64,000 nucleotides of DNA from Desulfobacteraceae bacterium (GCA_016743945.1 JADGFI010000007.1:186001-250000), one strand, 5' to 3'. Counted from the first letter of the stretch, positions 10,004-18,526 are shown. Numbers and translations: made by a program. Notes: generated by a model not told the origin, from the letters alone.

Positions 10004-11857
10004 TCATACACGCTCGATGGCATCCTTGGGACAGATGGTCAGACAAACCCCGCATTGGACACAGAGGACAGGATCGATCACCGTCTTCTTTTTGTCCGCA
10101 TCCCTGACCAGAGCCGGGCACTCAAATCGCTGGTGGCAAAATCCGCAGTCATCACATGCATCGGTAACCCGAACCTCAATTTTCTGGGGGATGGCATCCT
10201 TGAACCCGATCACACAGGGGTGCCGGGAAATAATCACCGCAATACCGCCCTCGGGGTCATTCACATGGGCATAGGCATCCTTTACCGTCTGGATCATGTG
10301 CGTTGTGTCATAGGGATCCACCACCTTTAAATAGTCCACCCCGCAGCCCTTAACAATGGTTTCAAGGGCGATGGGGTTCCCCTTGCCGCCATTCACCAGA
10401 TTCCCTTGGGTAATGGAAGGCTGCATCCCGGTCATGGCCGTGATGTGGTTGTCCAGGATGACCAGAACAAACCTTGCATTATTGTAAACCGCATTGATCA
10501 GCGCCGTTGTACCGGAATGGAAAAAGGTGGAATCCCCCATGGTGGCCACAATGGGTTTTTTCACCCCGTCCTGGATATAAGCGTTCCAGAACCCAGAGGC
10601 CATGGTGATCCCGGCCCCCATGTCAAGGACCGTGTCCACCACCCCAAGATTGCTGCCCAGGGTGTAGCACCCGATATCCGAGGGAAAAATGGCCTTGGGC
10701 ATGGCCTTTCGAATGGCATAAAAAGAGGCCCTGTGGGGGCATCCCGGACAAAGGGTGGGTTTTCGAATGGGCAATCCCAAATCTGCCACCAGATCAAAGG
10801 CTTCCTTGCCGCAGTCACCTTCTGACAACGGGGCCTGGCCGCAGTCGGTCAGGGCCTTGTTCAGCAAAATTTCAATTTTCTCCGGTACCAGCTCCCCTTC
10901 CCTGGGCACATGGCCGGAAAGTCGTCCCAAGGTTTTGCGTTTGTCCCGGAGCATATACTCAATCACCGTGTCGGTCTCTTCAATGACCAGCACCCGGTCA
11001 CAGGCGTCCATGAATTCATCGGCCAATCCTTCCGGGAAGGGGTAGGGCGCTCCCAGCTTTAATACCGGGATATCGCTTCTTCCGGCATCTTCAAACAGAT
11101 CCCGGACCACAAAGGCCGGGATTCCGCCGGCCACTACCCCGAAGGGATATCTTTCTTCGTTCAGATTGTGCTGGTTAAAGGGGGCCAGGGTGTTAAATTT
11201 TTCTGCGATCTGCACATGTTTTTCATTCAATGCCTTGTGCTGGTTAAGCCGAAATTTTGGGGTCGAGGCCCAGCGGGTGGGTTCCCGCTTAAAATCGGCC
11301 GGGGACATGTTGCTTTCAAGGGCCCCGTATTTGATATTTTGCCGGGCATGGCAGATCCGGATGGCCGGCCGTACCAGCACCGGTACCTGGAATTCTTCTG
11401 ACAGGTCAAAGGCAAAACGGATCATCTCCCGTGCCTCCTCCGGGCTGGAAGGATCCAGCACCGGCACCTTGCCCAGGCGTGCCATCAATCTGGAGTCTTG
11501 TTCCGTCTGGGAGGAATGGGGTCCTGGGTCATCGCAGGAGATAATAACAAGGCCGCCTATGGTCCCGAGATAGGCAGCGGACATGAACGAGTCTGCCGCC
11601 ACATTCAGGCCCACCATCTTCATGCAGCAGGCCGCCCGCTTACCGGAAATGGCAGCGGCAAAGGCATTGTCAAAGGCCACCTTTTCATTTATGGACCATT
11701 CAATGGCCGTATTCAGATTGGCCGCCTTTGAAAATCTCACCACCTCGGGAAGGATTTCCGAGCTGGGGGTGCCCGGATATGAGGTCATGATCTGGCAGCC
11801 AGCCTCGAGCAGCCCAAGGGCAATGGCACCGTTTCCTAGTAAAAACTCTTCTTTCAT
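10004..11857 (-). CDS. iorA: indolepyruvate:ferredoxin oxidoreductase, alpha subunit
   Basis: A 617-residue catalytic subunit that binds thiamine diphosphate and iron-sulfur clusters. The N-terminal pyrimidine-binding domain starts LLGNGAIALGLLEAG and MTSYPGTPSSEILPE. The PP domain holds CPGCPHRASFYAI and MGDSTFFHSGTTALINAVYN, with the GDS...N metal-TPP motif. The C-terminus carries two 4Fe-4S motifs, CDDCGFCHQRFECP and CVQCGVCLTICP. It probably oxidises the keto acids from phenylalanine, tyrosine or tryptophan. It is the first gene of the leftward operon, with GAGG upstream of the ATG and GGTATAC repeats in its promoter region. Confidence 0.96.
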   Translation of the reverse strand: MKEEFLLGNGAIALGLLEAGCQIMTSYPGTPSSEILPEVVRFSKAANLNTAIEWSINEKVAFDNAFAAAISGKRAACCMKMVGLNVAADSFMSAAYLGTIGGLVIISCDDPGPHSSQTEQDSRLMARLGKVPVLDPSSPEEAREMIRFAFDLSEEFQVPVLVRPAIRICHARQNIKYGALESNMSPADFKREPTRWASTPKFRLNQHKALNEKHVQIAEKFNTLAPFNQHNLNEERYPFGVVAGGIPAFVVRDLFEDAGRSDIPVLKLGAPYPFPEGLADEFMDACDRVLVIEETDTVIEYMLRDKRKTLGRLSGHVPREGELVPEKIEILLNKALTDCGQAPLSEGDCGKEAFDLVADLGLPIRKPTLCPGCPHRASFYAIRKAMPKAIFPSDIGCYTLGSNLGVVDTVLDMGAGITMASGFWNAYIQDGVKKPIVATMGDSTFFHSGTTALINAVYNNARFVLVILDNHITAMTGMQPSITQGNLVNGGKGNPIALETIVKGCGVDYLKVVDPYDTTHMIQTVKDAYAHVNDPEGGIAVIISRHPCVIGFKDAIPQKIEVRVTDACDDCGFCHQRFECPALVRDADKKKTVIDPVLCVQCGVCLTICPKDAIERV

Positions 11858-11925
11858 TCCAAGATCCTCAACAATATGTAATTAATGTCAGCCGGCAGTT
11901 CAACCAGGCCCGTTGCAATAAAATG

Positions 11926-11946
11926 TGTGTACGGTATACGGTATAC
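11926..11946. promoter_or_regulatory. tandem GGTATAC repeats, candidate GntR/FCD operator
   Basis: Three abutting 7-base units, TGTGTAC, GGTATAC and GGTATAC, lie 70-90 bases before the iorA start in the gap shared with the divergent decarboxylase gene. Repeated GGTATA is the known site of NanR, a GntR regulator with an FCD domain. The FCD-type GntR gene inside this operon is therefore the best candidate to bind here. This is inference from site resemblance and position. Confidence 0.5.
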
Positions 11947-11995
11947 AATTATTTTTTTCAATCATTATTTTAACGAATCTTATGCATTAAACCGC

Positions 11996-12039
11996 TTGAC
12001 AATACCGTTTAAGAATTTTAATTTCACTATAGTGAAATT
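11996..12039 (+). promoter_or_regulatory. promoter with overlapping 20-bp perfect palindrome for the PLP decarboxylase gene
   Basis: A TTGACA box at 11996-12001 is followed 17 bases later by TAATTT (12019-12024), a reasonable sigma-70-type promoter for the gene at 12068. A perfect 20-base palindrome, AATTTCACTATAGTGAAATT, spans 12020-12039 and overlaps the -10 box. A dimeric repressor bound there would block transcription. The regulator is unknown. Confidence 0.55.
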
Positions 12040-12067
12040 CAAACCACAATATACAAGGGGTTGAATC

Positions 12068-13495
12068 ATGAAATTACCGCTAAAAGGAATGAGCCGAGCT
12101 GATATCACCGACCGTTTGGAAACCTTTAAAACCGATGATTTAGACTGGCAGTCGGGCAAAGTGTTCGGGTATGTGTTTGATCCTGGCAGGGAAGCCATGG
12201 AGGTGGGCAAACAAGCCTACATGAAGTTTCTCACGGAAAATGCCCTGGATTTCACCTCTTTTCCCAGTCTCTACAAATTTGAACGGGAATTGGTGGACAT
12301 GGGTCTGGCCCATTTAAACGGTCCCAAGGGGTCGGTGGGAAATTTTACCAGCGGCGGGACCGAGAGTATCATCCTGTCGGTAAAAGCGGCCAGGGAATAT
12401 GCCGCCGCCCACAGCCCTTCCATCAAAAATCCTGAAATGATTCTCCCCATCACGGCCCATGCCGCCTTCCATAAAGCTGCCAAATATCTGAGTGTCAAGG
12501 TGGTCCCCGTGGCGGTGGATGAAAATTTCAGGGCCGATGTGAAAGCGGTAAAAGAGGCTATTACCGACAATACCATTCTCATGGTGGGATCAGCCCCCTC
12601 CTATGCCCATGGCGTCATCGACCCCATTGCCGCCATGGCAGGCATTGCCCGGGAGAACAACATCCTTTTCCATACAGATGCCTGTGTGGGCGGGTTTATG
12701 CTGCCTTTTTTCAAAACCCTGGGAGAAGAAATCCCGGATTTTGATTTCTGCGTCCCCGGCGTCACCTCCATCTCCATGGACCTGCACAAATATGCCTATA
12801 CCCCCAAGGGGGCATCTCTTATATTGTACCGAAACAAAGAGATCCGAAAGCATCAGATCTTTGCCTGCTCCCACTGGACCGGATATACCATCATCAACAA
12901 TGCTGTCATGAGTTCTCGAAGCGGGGGACCCATGGCAGCCGCCTATGCCGTCTTAAATTTTATCGGTGAAGAGGGCTATCTGGATATCGCCCGAAAAAAG
13001 ATAGCAGCCACCCGAAAGCTTGTACAAGGCATTCGCGATCATAAGGATCTGATCCTCATGTCAGAACCCGATTTTTGCATGTTTTCTTTTACCTCCAGGA
13101 CCGTCAGTGTGTTTCATCTCATTGACGAGATGAACGATAGGGGGTGGTATATCCAGCCGGCCCTGTCCTATGCCCATTCCCGTCACAACATCCATTTATC
13201 CATCAATTTTTCCAATGTACAATGGGTGGAGGCGTTTTTAACGGACCTTGCCCAAAGTATAGAAAAAATTCGGGAAATAGCCTTTGGCGCAACCGGCGAC
13301 GCATTGAAAAAAGAATTTGAAAATATGGACCCGGTGGCCTTAAGCGACAAGGAGATTGCCCAATTGCTGGAATTGGCCGAAATTGGTGGAGACGGGTTCC
13401 CTGACAAGATGGCCCAGATCAATGAAATGCTCAACGCACTCCCGCCAGGCTTTAGAGAACGGCTCTTAGTTGAATATACAAATAACATTTTTTAA
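12068..13495 (+). CDS. PLP-dependent decarboxylase/lyase (group II decarboxylase, sphingosine-1-phosphate-lyase-like)
   Basis: A 475-residue fold-type-I pyridoxal phosphate enzyme of the group that includes glutamate/tyrosine decarboxylases and sphingosine-1-phosphate lyase. Visible motifs are NFTSGGTESIILSVKAARE (cofactor phosphate binding), the histidine in ITAHAAFHKAAKYL that stacks on PLP, HTDACVGGFMLPF with the conserved aspartate, and SMDLHKYAYTPKG with the PLP lysine. The C-terminal segment has the small domain. Overall spacing is closest to S1P-lyase-like bacterial proteins, but the substrate cannot be assigned. It is followed at 62 bases by a glutamate-type symporter, so an amino-acid substrate is attractive. 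Confidence 0.85.
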   Translation: MKLPLKGMSRADITDRLETFKTDDLDWQSGKVFGYVFDPGREAMEVGKQAYMKFLTENALDFTSFPSLYKFERELVDMGLAHLNGPKGSVGNFTSGGTESIILSVKAAREYAAAHSPSIKNPEMILPITAHAAFHKAAKYLSVKVVPVAVDENFRADVKAVKEAITDNTILMVGSAPSYAHGVIDPIAAMAGIARENNILFHTDACVGGFMLPFFKTLGEEIPDFDFCVPGVTSISMDLHKYAYTPKGASLILYRNKEIRKHQIFACSHWTGYTIINNAVMSSRSGGPMAAAYAVLNFIGEEGYLDIARKKIAATRKLVQGIRDHKDLILMSEPDFCMFSFTSRTVSVFHLIDEMNDRGWYIQPALSYAHSRHNIHLSINFSNVQWVEAFLTDLAQSIEKIREIAFGATGDALKKEFENMDPVALSDKEIAQLLELAEIGGDGFPDKMAQINEMLNALPPGFRERLLVEYTNNIF

Positions 13496-13557
13496 GGAAC
13501 CAGCCCGATAAAACAACTGGCCCCACAACACAAACCAACCCCATAAAAGGAGGTGTC

Positions 13558-14937
13558 ATGAACAGCCCCTTTCCCTTTGATTCCCTGCTGGTATTTGGTT
13601 TTTTATCCATCCTGCTCTTGTCCGGCACCCTGATCCGGGCCAAGGTACTTTTCGTTCAACGCTACCTGTTCCCAAGCTGCCTCATCGGCGGGGTTATCGG
13701 CAGTATCCTGGTGAACACGGATCTGGTAAAAATCGGATCCACCCAACTGGAAACCTTTGCCTTTCACCTGTTTAACCTGTCGTTTATTTCCATCGGTTTA
13801 ACCCGGGATACCAACACCCAACAATCCAGTGCCCGCAAAGGAAATATCTTCAAAGGGAACATCTTTAAAGGTTCTGTGTGGATGGCCCTGACCCAGGGGA
13901 TCACCTTTCCGATCCAGGCCATCATCGGCGGTCTTACAGTTCTTGTGTTCGCTTTTTTCGGGACAGACCTGTTTGCCACCTTTGGGTTTTTAGCGCCCCT
14001 GGGGTTTAACGAAGGGCCGGGCCAGGCATTGTCCTTTGGAAAAGTCTGGGAAGGGGTCGGGTTTGACCACGCCGTCACCATCGGACTGACCTTTGCCGCC
14101 GTCGGGTTTATCTTTGCGTTTTTCATCGGGGTTCCCCTGGCCAACTGGGGCCTGCGAAAGGGCCTTGCCACGGGCGGTCAAAAAAGCCTGCCCAAGGAAT
14201 TTTTAAGGGGACTGCGCCCCCAAAACAGTGAACCCGAAAGTGCCGGACAATTAAACCTGCATTCCAGCAACATTGATTCAATGGCATTTCAAACCGCTGT
14301 GGTAGGTCTTGTGTACCTGTTGACCTACTTTGCCGTGGACAGCCTGGGGAAACTTGCCGGAGGAGATGTCGCAAAAATGCTCTGGGGATTTTTCTTTTTT
14401 TTCGGTCTGGCCATCTCCATCCTGGTTCGCTGGATCATGGACCGCCTTAACTTTGGCTACCTGCTGGACCCGGGGCTTCAAAAAAGAATCACCGGCTGGT
14501 CCGTGGACTACCTCATCGTGGCAACCATCCCCGCCATTCAGCTGGCAATTGTTTGGAAATTCATCCTGCCCATCGCCTTCATTTCCATCACCAACGGGGT
14601 ATTGACCCTGCTGGTGGTGGTCTATCTCGGGCGCCGACTGCTGTCGGAAAATCTCGAAAGAATGGTCTCAATTTTCGGCACCGTAACCGGAACCGCCACC
14701 TGCGGCTTGCTGCTGCTCAGAATTGTGGACCCAGAGTTTAAAACTTCCGCCGTCATTGAGCTGGCCCTGATGAACCTTTTGGTGCTGCCCATTTTGTTTC
14801 CCTGCATGATGCTGGTCAATGCCCCCCTCTGGTGGGACTTAAGCCTTGGCATAACCCTTCTGGCCTTTGCCGGGATCGCCGTCATCTGCTTTGTCTTGAT
14901 GAAACTTTTCAAGGTGATTGATCAGCCAAAATTTTGA
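13558..14937 (+). CDS. sodium/glutamate symporter family protein (GltS-like)
   Basis: A 459-residue membrane protein with about 11-12 helices, similar to the ESS/GltS family of sodium:glutamate symporters. It starts with PFDSLLVFGFLSILLLSG, has the FPSCLIGGVIG re-entrant-type region, and carries GFNEGPGQALSFG and GTVTGTATCGLLLLRIVDP; these two inverted motif regions are characteristic. A strong AGGAGG site precedes the ATG. It is likely co-transcribed with the preceding decarboxylase. The last 21 residues are nearly repeated by a relic at 24362-24427, showing that a paralogue once existed nearby. Confidence 0.85.
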   Translation: MNSPFPFDSLLVFGFLSILLLSGTLIRAKVLFVQRYLFPSCLIGGVIGSILVNTDLVKIGSTQLETFAFHLFNLSFISIGLTRDTNTQQSSARKGNIFKGNIFKGSVWMALTQGITFPIQAIIGGLTVLVFAFFGTDLFATFGFLAPLGFNEGPGQALSFGKVWEGVGFDHAVTIGLTFAAVGFIFAFFIGVPLANWGLRKGLATGGQKSLPKEFLRGLRPQNSEPESAGQLNLHSSNIDSMAFQTAVVGLVYLLTYFAVDSLGKLAGGDVAKMLWGFFFFFGLAISILVRWIMDRLNFGYLLDPGLQKRITGWSVDYLIVATIPAIQLAIVWKFILPIAFISITNGVLTLLVVVYLGRRLLSENLERMVSIFGTVTGTATCGLLLLRIVDPEFKTSAVIELALMNLLVLPILFPCMMLVNAPLWWDLSLGITLLAFAGIAVICFVLMKLFKVIDQPKF

Positions 14938-14979
14938 AGGTTCCTTTTTTTACCTCTTGTCCAAGATTTTTGTTTGCTG

Positions 14980-15012
14980 CAGCGATTAGCCTGAAATGCG
15001 GTTTAATCGCTG
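14980..15012 (+). other. stem-loop after the symporter gene
   Basis: A perfect 9-bp stem, CAGCGATTA at 14980-14988 with TAATCGCTG at 15004-15012, encloses a 15-base loop. There is no U-rich tail, so it is not a standard intrinsic terminator. It may protect the 3' end of the symporter transcript or be a small repeat. Nothing else was seen between 14938 and 15184. Confidence 0.3.
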
Positions 15013-15184
15013 TGTTATACCCGGCTCAAGTCTCTGGATATCATTTTTCGGGACCTCATATTGCCAAAAAACCTCATTGGAAAGTTAAAACCATAAACCA
15101 GTAACCATTGGGGATGTACCCAGGGTGGAATGGAGCTGTACAACTCACCGAAAAGCAAATCAAATATGGCATGGAACCCAGCCA

Positions 15185-15955
15185 TTAAAATTTTCTGGAT
15201 AAACCAATAGAAAGGCTGTGTTCGGTGAAATCCAGCTTGTGCGTAAACCCATCTGCTGGTTGGGATGAAAGAATGCTCTGTGTATCTATTACATCCCTAT
15301 AAATTGAATAGAGGTATTCAGTTCTCAAGGACCAGGCATCCTGAATCTTAAATTCATAGCCAAAACCGACAATTAATCCGAGTTCCCATTCGTTTTCGCT
15401 TACAGCTGTAGAGGTGTGAGTATGGGTATCTGAAAAAGTAAAATCGTAGTTGAATTGTCTCATTGCAGGTCCAGCAGTGAGATAAATGAGGGACTTTTGA
15501 AATGCATAGCCAAGGCGCGGACGAATACTGACTGCCCAATTCGATTCTACACGGGTGCTCATTGAAAATGTGCCGGTCGGCTGTGACAGATACGCAATGT
15601 TTCCTGAATTCTGCTGCTCATCATAGTTGTTTAGCATCAGATTCAATTCAACCCCATATACCAAGTTGTCAGTTTGACCATTTACCCCCCAAAACAAGTT
15701 GCCGTTAACGTCAGTTGCATCAATATCCGTAGAGGCTATCGGATTAAGTTGCCCAGGATCAGGAGCCGAAGTAAAATATGTGGTGTTTTTTACTTGAGTT
15801 GTTGGCTCGGCCTTTCCCTTGGATGCGCCAATGGCAAACCCTATATACTGACCACCCCAGGATGAAAAAGAGGTGTCCTCACTTTCAGCCATTGCCTGAT
15901 TTACCGTAAAAACAAAGCTCATTAATAAAATCGAAACAGTTGTCTTGAATGCCAT
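15185..15955 (-). CDS. outer-membrane beta-barrel protein (OmpA-like/opacity-porin type)
   Basis: A 256-residue secreted protein. The signal peptide is MAFKTTVSILLMSFVFTVNQ with AMA as likely cleavage site. The mature part shows alternating strands rich in Gly, Tyr and aromatic residues, such as GQYIGFAIGASKG, NGQTDNLVYGVELNLML, VRPRLGYAF-like and LGLIVGFGYEFKI. It ends SIGLSRKF, with the terminal phenylalanine used by the Bam machinery. This is the pattern of eight-stranded outer-membrane barrels. Function is unknown; adhesion or a structural role is common. It stands alone, with an AT-rich leader region upstream. Confidence 0.82.
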   Translation of the reverse strand: MAFKTTVSILLMSFVFTVNQAMAESEDTSFSSWGGQYIGFAIGASKGKAEPTTQVKNTTYFTSAPDPGQLNPIASTDIDATDVNGNLFWGVNGQTDNLVYGVELNLMLNNYDEQQNSGNIAYLSQPTGTFSMSTRVESNWAVSIRPRLGYAFQKSLIYLTAGPAMRQFNYDFTFSDTHTHTSTAVSENEWELGLIVGFGYEFKIQDAWSLRTEYLYSIYRDVIDTQSILSSQPADGFTHKLDFTEHSLSIGLSRKF

Positions 15956-16073
15956 TTTTATTCCTTCTAATATGTGTTAAGCCTTTGTTCATAGATTGAA
16001 CACCAAAATTTTTAATTTTACTTTAGCTGTTATGCGAGCCAAACAAAATTATAAAATATCTGGATAGGAACTT

Positions 16074-16130
16074 CCATTTTTTTCACGCAAGGTATAACAA
16101 AGAATAAAAAGATTATCAAGAATCTTGAAA
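16074..16130 (+). repeat. dispersed direct repeat, copy 1
   Basis: This stretch contains GCAAGGTATAACAAAG, then an 8-base insert, then GATTATCAAGAA and a CTTGAAA end. It is repeated in the same orientation at 18527-18572. The two copies bracket the flavoprotein, membrane protein and TetR genes. It may be the remains of mobile-element or gene-cassette boundaries. Confidence 0.55.
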
Positions 16131-16428
16131 TATGGCCCCATCCGGGTACGACCACAACATATGGATGTTTTAAACAGGCGGTCCAGTATCAGGCGCTCAG
16201 GAGATAAACGGCCATCCCGTTTTCCACATCCGACTTCAGACGGATTATCCGAAGGTTACCTTCAAATTGCTCTGATTTTGCGCAGACCCAGTCAAGCCGT
16301 TGACCCGTATCAATACCGGCAGGTGACGGTGCCGGGGAAAAGAGCATTATCAAAGAGATAAATATTTTGTCCTTTATCGGCAGGGAAATTTTGCCCGGCC
16401 ACATAGTCAAACAGGTTTTCCGTATTGT

Positions 16429-16560
16429 TCAATTAATAAGTTTGCTTTCTCCTATGATGCTTCCGGCCCCCATTGTTCTCAATCTGATGGGCTGGGTCCT
16501 ATCCTGATCCAGGAGAATGAAGATTCGGCCAGACTCAATGGACTCTCCGCGTTGATTACA
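16429..16560 (-). pseudogene. relic of a cyclic-nucleotide-binding domain
   Basis: Read leftward, this segment encodes ESIESGRIFILLD and QPIRLRTMGAGSIIGE before a stop at 16429. This is the beta-roll and phosphate-cassette start of a cNMP-binding domain as found at the end of some SulP-type transporters and Crp-like proteins. There is no start codon in frame and the sequence breaks off where the domain should continue. Immediately to the left, 16190-16425 has frame-shifted open stretches (such as FDYVAGQNFPADKGQN) that look like debris of another gene I do not recognise. The whole 15956-16635 gap is best read as decayed coding DNA. Confidence 0.4.
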
Positions 16561-16577
16561 CTTAATTACGACGTCGT

Positions 16578-16620
16578 TCAGCTGAGCCTCATTAAAACAT
16601 GAGGCTCAGCTGAGTTTTTA
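16578..16620 (+). terminator. strong stem-loop, likely terminator
   Basis: A perfect 15-bp stem (TCAGCTGAGCCTCAT at 16578-16592, its complement at 16599-16613) with a 6-base loop is followed by GTTTTTATTA on the + strand. It lies just after the stop of the leftward flavoprotein gene at 16636, where the minus-strand copy lacks a U-run. It would terminate rightward transcripts best, and may stabilise the 3' end of the leftward one. Confidence 0.6.
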
Positions 16621-16635
16621 TTAATATGAACCTAA

Positions 16636-17211
16636 TCAACTATTTTTGAAAAGTTCATGGGCCAATTCAATTGCTTGTCTTTGGGCAGTGGAAACATCCC
16701 CGTCAGGTGCGCCACTTGTAAGACCTGTGGCCCTGATCACCCTGAGGTCATATCCAAACAACTCAAAGAGCTCAGTGTAACGCTCCACAATATCAGTATG
16801 TCTTTTTTCAACATCGACCTGGCATAAAATAAAAATTGCTGTTTTCCCTTTTGGGACACGGCTGGTAAAAGCGCCATCATTTCCATGGTCCACGTTCACA
16901 TGTGACCATGTTCGATCTAAAAACTGTTTGAACTGTCCGGATACGTCCCCCATATACACCGGACTTGAAAAGACAACAACATCAGCTGTACGCATTTCAT
17001 TTAGCACCACCGTAAGATCGTCTATTAAAACACAGTGATTAAGTTTGCTGTGGCACTGCTCACAAGCCTGGCAACCGCTATAGTCCATACCATTTAGATA
17101 AAAATTGTCAACCTGTGCACCAAACCCGTCTGCGGCATCTGTAAATGATTTTGCAATCCGAGCACTGGTTCCTTTTTTTCTGGGGCTTCCCAGAACATTA
17201 ATTACTTTCAT
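16636..17211 (-). CDS. NADPH-dependent FMN reductase-like flavoprotein
   Basis: A 191-residue flavodoxin-fold protein of the NADPH-dependent FMN reductase/iron-sulfur flavoprotein type. It begins KVINVLGSPRKKGTSARIA, the FMN phosphate loop, has CQACEQCHSKLNHCVLIDD with four cysteines, and VVVFSSPVYMGDVSGQFKQF, which stacks on the flavin. The cysteine cluster resembles that of iron-sulfur flavoproteins of anaerobes, though the spacing (CxxCxxCx5C-like) should be checked before claiming a cluster. It sits 42 bases after the membrane-protein gene in the same direction and probably belongs to the regulon of the divergent TetR gene. Confidence 0.87.
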   Translation of the reverse strand: MKVINVLGSPRKKGTSARIAKSFTDAADGFGAQVDNFYLNGMDYSGCQACEQCHSKLNHCVLIDDLTVVLNEMRTADVVVFSSPVYMGDVSGQFKQFLDRTWSHVNVDHGNDGAFTSRVPKGKTAIFILCQVDVEKRHTDIVERYTELFELFGYDLRVIRATGLTSGAPDGDVSTAQRQAIELAHELFKNS

Positions 17212-17253
17212 TGAATGAATCTCCCATTAATTTGTTATTTCAATATAATTTTT

Positions 17254-17781
17254 TTATCTTTCCCTTCTTATCGAAAACCCCATCACAAGTTTTATCAATA
17301 GTACAGCTGGCAACCATATTAATATTTGAGGCGCTGGAAATACAACATAGAATATAATCAAACCAATACAAATAACAGATGCTGCATTAATTTCTTGCTG
17401 CTTTAGAGAGTCTGTATAATTCACAAAAAGTCCGGCAGCAATTGTATAAGTTAAAAGACCAAAACTATACCACACATGCCCAACAGCCATGACTAATAAA
17501 CCAATGTGGATCAAATGTTCAAAATAAAAGATTACCCTTTTTTTGGGTTTGTTTTTATAATATGTCTGACTCGATTTCGTAAAGTTCCCTATCGCTCCAG
17601 CAAAAATATCGAATGCCATTAGCAGAAATATTATTGTCTTCCATATGGGTAAATTTGTTAGCTCAGGTAAACTTTTATACCCGACTATTCCTAATAATAA
17701 AAAAGTAACACCGAAAATTGTTATCTTATCTTTTTTTGTAGGCGTTTCACCTAAAAATTCTCTTGAAAATGCGTTGCTCAT
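17254..17781 (-). CDS. uncharacterised multi-pass membrane protein
   Basis: A 175-residue protein with about five hydrophobic segments: FGVTFLLLGIVGY, IIFLLMAFDIFAGAIGNF, IHIGLLVMAVGHVWYSFGLL, an ASVICIGLIIFYVVF segment and LIWLPAVLLIKLVMG at the end. I do not recognise the family. An AAGGAA site precedes the ATG. It is transcribed leftward with the flavoprotein gene and divergently from the TetR gene, whose palindromic operator lies in the shared gap. A redox- or drug-responsive pair under local repression is a reasonable guess. Confidence 0.75.
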   Translation of the reverse strand: MSNAFSREFLGETPTKKDKITIFGVTFLLLGIVGYKSLPELTNLPIWKTIIFLLMAFDIFAGAIGNFTKSSQTYYKNKPKKRVIFYFEHLIHIGLLVMAVGHVWYSFGLLTYTIAAGLFVNYTDSLKQQEINAASVICIGLIIFYVVFPAPQILIWLPAVLLIKLVMGFSIRRER

Positions 17782-17894
17782 TTGATTTCCTTTTTTTGTT
17801 TTGCTTAATCATTGATTTATTAAATATAACTTGGTTGATTATAAAGACCACTCGGACTATAATGAATCACTTGATTTTACATGTCAATACAATA

Positions 17895-17910
17895 TAGTCC
17901 ATATGGACTA
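17895..17910. promoter_or_regulatory. perfect 16-bp palindrome, TetR operator candidate
   Basis: TAGTCCATATGGACTA is a perfect inverted repeat 20 bases before the TetR start. A related half-site GGACTA with a weaker partner (GACC...GGACTA) lies at 17846-17860, nearer the divergent membrane-protein gene. This layout fits autoregulation plus control of the divergent pair. Confidence 0.6.
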
Positions 17911-17929
17911 AAAAAATGGAAAGGATATA

Positions 17930-18496
17930 ATGCCCAAAATTATTGATCATAAAAAATACCGGAAAGGATTGGTTAAAAAAGCAACGCTTGTATTTAGGGA
18001 ATACGGCTATTCAGGCCTGGGTATGCGCAAAATTGCAGAGGAGCTTGGTATTTCCAAAAGTGCGCTTTATCACTATTTTTCGAGTAAAGAATCCTTGTTT
18101 GAGGGGTGCACAAAGGCGGTCACATCTTTTGAAAATCGTGACTACCATGATTCACCTATCCATAAGATGAACACCCAAGAGCGAATCAAGGCATTGATTA
18201 AAATATTTAAAAGGATTGAAAAAGACTTCAAGGGGGAGTTGTCGCTTTTGATAGACTATACAAGATCGATGACACCGGCTCAGGTTGCGGTAAACAAAAA
18301 CATGCAACTGGCGAATCAGAATTACATAACCATGATTGCATCATTTGTGGGACAGGAGAACGCCGAATTTGTTCTTTGTATAATGTATGGTGTTCTACTA
18401 CAACGGCTGCTTGCTGGCAGAAAGTACGGTTTCCAGGAGATTGAAGAAAAGCTCATCTCTTTTTTAAAGACAGCAAATAACATTGATACCCAATAG
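17930..18496 (+). CDS. TetR/AcrR family regulator
   Basis: A 188-residue regulator with the standard N-terminal helix-turn-helix: ATLVFREYGYSGLGMRKIAEELGISKSALYHYFSSKESLF (read in two parts, about residues 15-55). The C-terminal helical domain is the variable ligand-binding part. The start codon has an AAAGGA site upstream. It faces the leftward membrane-protein and flavoprotein genes across a 148-base gap that holds a perfect palindrome. It probably represses both sides and releases DNA when a small molecule binds. Confidence 0.92.
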   Translation: MPKIIDHKKYRKGLVKKATLVFREYGYSGLGMRKIAEELGISKSALYHYFSSKESLFEGCTKAVTSFENRDYHDSPIHKMNTQERIKALIKIFKRIEKDFKGELSLLIDYTRSMTPAQVAVNKNMQLANQNYITMIASFVGQENAEFVLCIMYGVLLQRLLAGRKYGFQEIEEKLISFLKTANNIDTQ

Positions 18497-18526
18497 ATCA
18501 AAACAGATTCAAGGTGAATATTGTAA

